Positions 61,672-64,000 of a stretch of DNA of 64,000 bases are shown in pieces. This stretch comes from CAZIWX01 sp964543125 (GTDB lineage Bacteria; Fidelibacterota; UBA8477). The stretch is taken from NCBI GenBank assembly GCA_964543125.1, contig CAZIWX010000001.1, positions 19,032 to 83,031 of the forward strand. Reading direction: 5' to 3'. A model generated the notes under the pieces. The model saw only the letters and a program-made list of their open reading frames with translations, did not search any database and was not told where the DNA came from. Numbering within the stretch: position 1 is the first letter of the stretch; every line of letters begins with the position of its first letter. The position numbers and the translations under genes are program-made.

Positions 61672-64000
61672 TTAATTACTCTCAGAAAGCCGCGCTAACT
61701 GGTCTTTGGCAGCTTGTATTTCCGGCAGTGGTTGATCGGCAGCACTCCAATAACCCAAGAATTCCTGATAATATTCAGTAGCTTTTACCCGCTCCCCTTT
61801 CAGCGCATACAGCCTTCCCAAATGGTAATGGGCCATGACCCATTCAAAGGGACCCATGACAAAACCAGGATAGAAAGATTGAATCTTATGGGTAATAATT
61901 TCTTGTCTGATTTCAATCGCCTCATCCAACCGGTGATTCTGTTCGTAAACTTCCGCCAGGGCCAGATCTGCCAGCAGTGGAGCATAATAATAAGGCGGTG
62001 GATGAGCGGCGCTAACGTTGACCAGTTGTTTTGCCTGCTGGAAGTGTTTAATGGCAACTTCCATATGATGTGTCGCTTGGGCTGATCGTCCTTCGATCAA
62101 ATGGACGAAGGCTTGCTTTTCCGGAGAATTCAGGGCGCTGTTTTTGAATTGTTCTAAATACGACTCACTTTCAGTAATGTGACCTGCCTGGGCCTTATCG
62201 TAAGCCAGCCAGGCTGCGCCGATGCTGGATAACGGTTCCGGAAACTGCTCCAGAAGCTGATGAAATTCCTTTTCAAAAGCTTGCTGGTTACCAAGTTCCT
62301 TGAACAATAGACCTTTTTGACTCATCTCAGAAGCCTGGAACTCAATTGAGTTGATCTTTTGGTCAAAGGCCAAGCTCTTTTCAATCCACTCCAGCCCTGG
62401 GTTGAATTGACCTTGAAAAACTTTAAAATTAGCAAGGGACATGTAGATTCCCTCTTGTGTCCAGGGAGAATATCCCTGAGTGCGCTTCAACACCGCCTGG
62501 AATTCTTTTTCGGTGCCTTCCGGATCTCCAGCGCTCCAAAGTCGCAGCGCTTGGAAAATTTGATAGTCAGGAAAATCAAAATTGGGAGCCAGTCGAGTAA
62601 TTTGCTGATAGGTCTTTTCGGCCGCCGTGATATCTTCAAAAGCCGCCAATTCCCCCAATAACAGCATACTCAGCGACCCTGGATTGTTGGGACGAATCCG
62701 CACTGCTTCCTGGAGATGCTCAAAAGCTTTTTGAGTTTCCTGCATCCGGCCATAGGAAACAGACAAGTTCGTCTGCCCCCAAAAGTCGTCGGGGTAAAGG
62801 CCGACCAGAATGGAGTACTGGTCGATTGCCTTTTCCAAATCACCGAAAATAAAAGCATGACTTCCACGAATAAAGTACTTTTCCCGGTCGGTTAAATCCT
62901 CGGACAGGGACAGCGCCTTATCGAGGTACGGCTGGGCCTGAGACCCGCGCCCCGTATTCGAATACATGAATCCAATCATAACGTAGGCCATGGCGAAGGT
63001 GGAATCCTGTTCAATTGCCTGTTGCATAAACAGCAAGGCCTTTTCCCAGTTAAATTGATTGGCATAAGCATAACCCCGGCGGTATAACTTCAATGCTTTG
63101 AGATTCGCGGTGGTCACTTTTTCGTACCATTCGCCCGTGTCACCCGATTTTGGGGGCGGTATTTCGGGAAGCGATTCACCAAGGCGCTTTCGCACCCGCT
63201 CCGACAATCGCCGAATGGCAGTTAGAATGTCCGTCAGGTCCTGCGAATCTTCTGACAGACTGATGACCCGGGTGTCGCTTTGGGGATCGATCAGATGTAC
63301 GGTAATGGTAAACATTTCACCGATCTTACGGATGCTGCCGGTGAGAATAGCCCGAATTCCACCATCCCGTAAGGCCACTTCCCGTGCCAAAGTTTCATCA
63401 ATCTTTGTTTCCGGGCTCTTTTTCATCAGGCGGAGCGCATCAAACTTGCGTTCGGGCGGCACCACATTTACGTATTGAGACTGGCTCAACTCCCGCGCGA
63501 CCACCTCTTCCAAAGCGCCACTAAAAACATCATTCCCCGTGGTGTTATCAAAATCGGCAATCAATATCCAATTGCGCTTCTCAAAAGGTATACGCTCTTT
63601 GCGTAGTAAAATCGATACAATAAGAAGTGTTGTGAGGACCAGAGCAGTACCGACAATCCATACGATCCGGTTATGGGATTTGCGCGCCTGCATTGTTATT
63701 CCGGAACCTATCATTTGCTGCAATGATGTGATTGGCTCAGTGGCTTCCAACTTAGCCGACACGGCGGATATATCGGTCTCCGGCAACCCGTGGGAAGTAA
63801 TGCAATAAATCCTGACCTGCTGTTTGACGCCCTTCAATCGGGGCTGTCCAATGAGCTTCAGTTTAAACTCCGGACTGCTGGAAATATCTCCCTGAACTTT
63901 GTGCGTAATGGCTACACCACCTATGGCAGAAAAAGCTTCGATCCGGGAAGCGATGTTGACGTCATCTCCAAAGACATCGCCACCCTTCACTAAAATATCT
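61672..64000 (-). CDS. Class III adenylate cyclase with TolB-like and TPR domains (5' end outside window)
   Basis: The last 776 or so residues of a larger protein; the frame is open to the window edge, so the catalytic FTDI part lies outside. Inside are the end of the cyclase domain (FGDDVNIASRIEAF), one membrane helix (IVWIVGTALVLTTLLIVSIL), a TolB-like domain (ILIADFDNTTGNDVFSGALE), and about ten TPR-type helix pairs (KALKLYRRGYAYANQFNWEK, AMAYVMIGFMYSNTGRGSQA). Relatives occur as sensor cyclases with solute- or protein-binding TPR arrays. It is a tandem paralogue of the truncated cyclase (38-bp gap) with matching sequence around the GDDVN motif. Confidence 0.85.
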   Translation of the reverse strand, partial: DILVKGGDVFGDDVNIASRIEAFSAIGGVAITHKVQGDISSSPEFKLKLIGQPRLKGVKQQVRIYCITSHGLPETDISAVSAKLEATEPITSLQQMIGSGITMQARKSHNRIVWIVGTALVLTTLLIVSILLRKERIPFEKRNWILIADFDNTTGNDVFSGALEEVVARELSQSQYVNVVPPERKFDALRLMKKSPETKIDETLAREVALRDGGIRAILTGSIRKIGEMFTITVHLIDPQSDTRVISLSEDSQDLTDILTAIRRLSERVRKRLGESLPEIPPPKSGDTGEWYEKVTTANLKALKLYRRGYAYANQFNWEKALLFMQQAIEQDSTFAMAYVMIGFMYSNTGRGSQAQPYLDKALSLSEDLTDREKYFIRGSHAFIFGDLEKAIDQYSILVGLYPDDFWGQTNLSVSYGRMQETQKAFEHLQEAVRIRPNNPGSLSMLLLGELAAFEDITAAEKTYQQITRLAPNFDFPDYQIFQALRLWSAGDPEGTEKEFQAVLKRTQGYSPWTQEGIYMSLANFKVFQGQFNPGLEWIEKSLAFDQKINSIEFQASEMSQKGLLFKELGNQQAFEKEFHQLLEQFPEPLSSIGAAWLAYDKAQAGHITESESYLEQFKNSALNSPEKQAFVHLIEGRSAQATHHMEVAIKHFQQAKQLVNVSAAHPPPYYYAPLLADLALAEVYEQNHRLDEAIEIRQEIITHKIQSFYPGFVMGPFEWVMAHYHLGRLYALKGERVKATEYYQEFLGYWSAADQPLPEIQAAKDQLARLSESN

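Overview
The window looks like a scaffold from an uncultured bacterium of the Fibrobacteres-Chlorobi-Bacteroidetes (FCB) side of the tree. The best guess is a Marinimicrobia (Neomarinimicrobiota)-like or Calditrichaeota/KSB1-like lineage. Supporting signs are a DUF4249 lipoprotein paired with a CarboxypepD_reg-type TonB-dependent receptor, a secreted protein with a YPNPFNP-type C-terminal sorting domain (type IX secretion style), a subtilase with a dockerin-like tail, and many signal-peptide beta-barrel proteins. A single-chain pyruvate:ferredoxin oxidoreductase beside a dihydroorotate-dehydrogenase-like gene points to anaerobic or microaerophilic metabolism. Base composition is near balanced. 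A 100-N gap flanked by an exact 55-bp duplication shows this is an assembled draft or MAG scaffold. The taxonomic placement is inference from gene content only.

Layout. 0.1-3.6 kb: outer-membrane receptor pair. 3.7-8.4 kb: DHOD-like gene and nifJ, with a terminator. 8.8-16.7 kb: uracil-DNA glycosylase, sorting-domain protein, outer-membrane barrel, Tyr/Gly-rich lipoprotein, EamA transporter, Yip1 membrane protein and S8 protease. 16.9-18.7 kb: aspS. 18.9-29.1 kb: one long leftward cluster, parA-parB-M23 peptidase-bactofilin-atpZ-atpI-like-atpBEFHAGDC, ending in a strong terminator. 29.3-30.0 kb: a lone EutN/CcmL microcompartment vertex protein followed by an ACT-domain protein with an unusual N-terminal helix. 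30.4-39.0 kb: MFS transporter, AlkA-like glycosylase, DMT transporter, secF, secD, a 2-hydroxyacid dehydrogenase and a UPF0210 protein. 39.5-44.9 kb: an envelope-sensing operon (ECF sigma factor, HEAT-repeat anti-sigma factor, three secreted beta-structured proteins). 45.0-49.5 kb: PAP2-like protein, ackA, 3-hydroxyacyl-CoA dehydrogenase and an ICMT-PlsC fusion. 49.7-52.0 kb: small regulators (STAS, DUF3467, zinc ribbon, DksA-like). 52.1-59.1 kb: a rightward operon of M23 peptidase, rhomboid, cdd, uridine kinase-like, tdk, nucleoside transporter, then adk and coaE (nucleotide salvage and cofactor supply). 59.2-64.0 kb: NifX-like protein, a decayed IS630 element, and two tandem class III adenylate cyclases; one is cut short at the IS end and the other runs off the window.

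Points most worth attention: the EutN vertex gene coupled to an ACT protein whose N-terminus resembles a microcompartment encapsulation helix; the ECF operon with a bactofilin-like passenger fused to an outer-membrane barrel; the ICMT-PlsC-zinc-ribbon fusion; two genes whose conserved N-termini require non-AUG starts (tdk and the TonB receptor); and the IS630 end that supplies the stop codon of a truncated cyclase. No tRNA, rRNA, CRISPR array or prophage was found.
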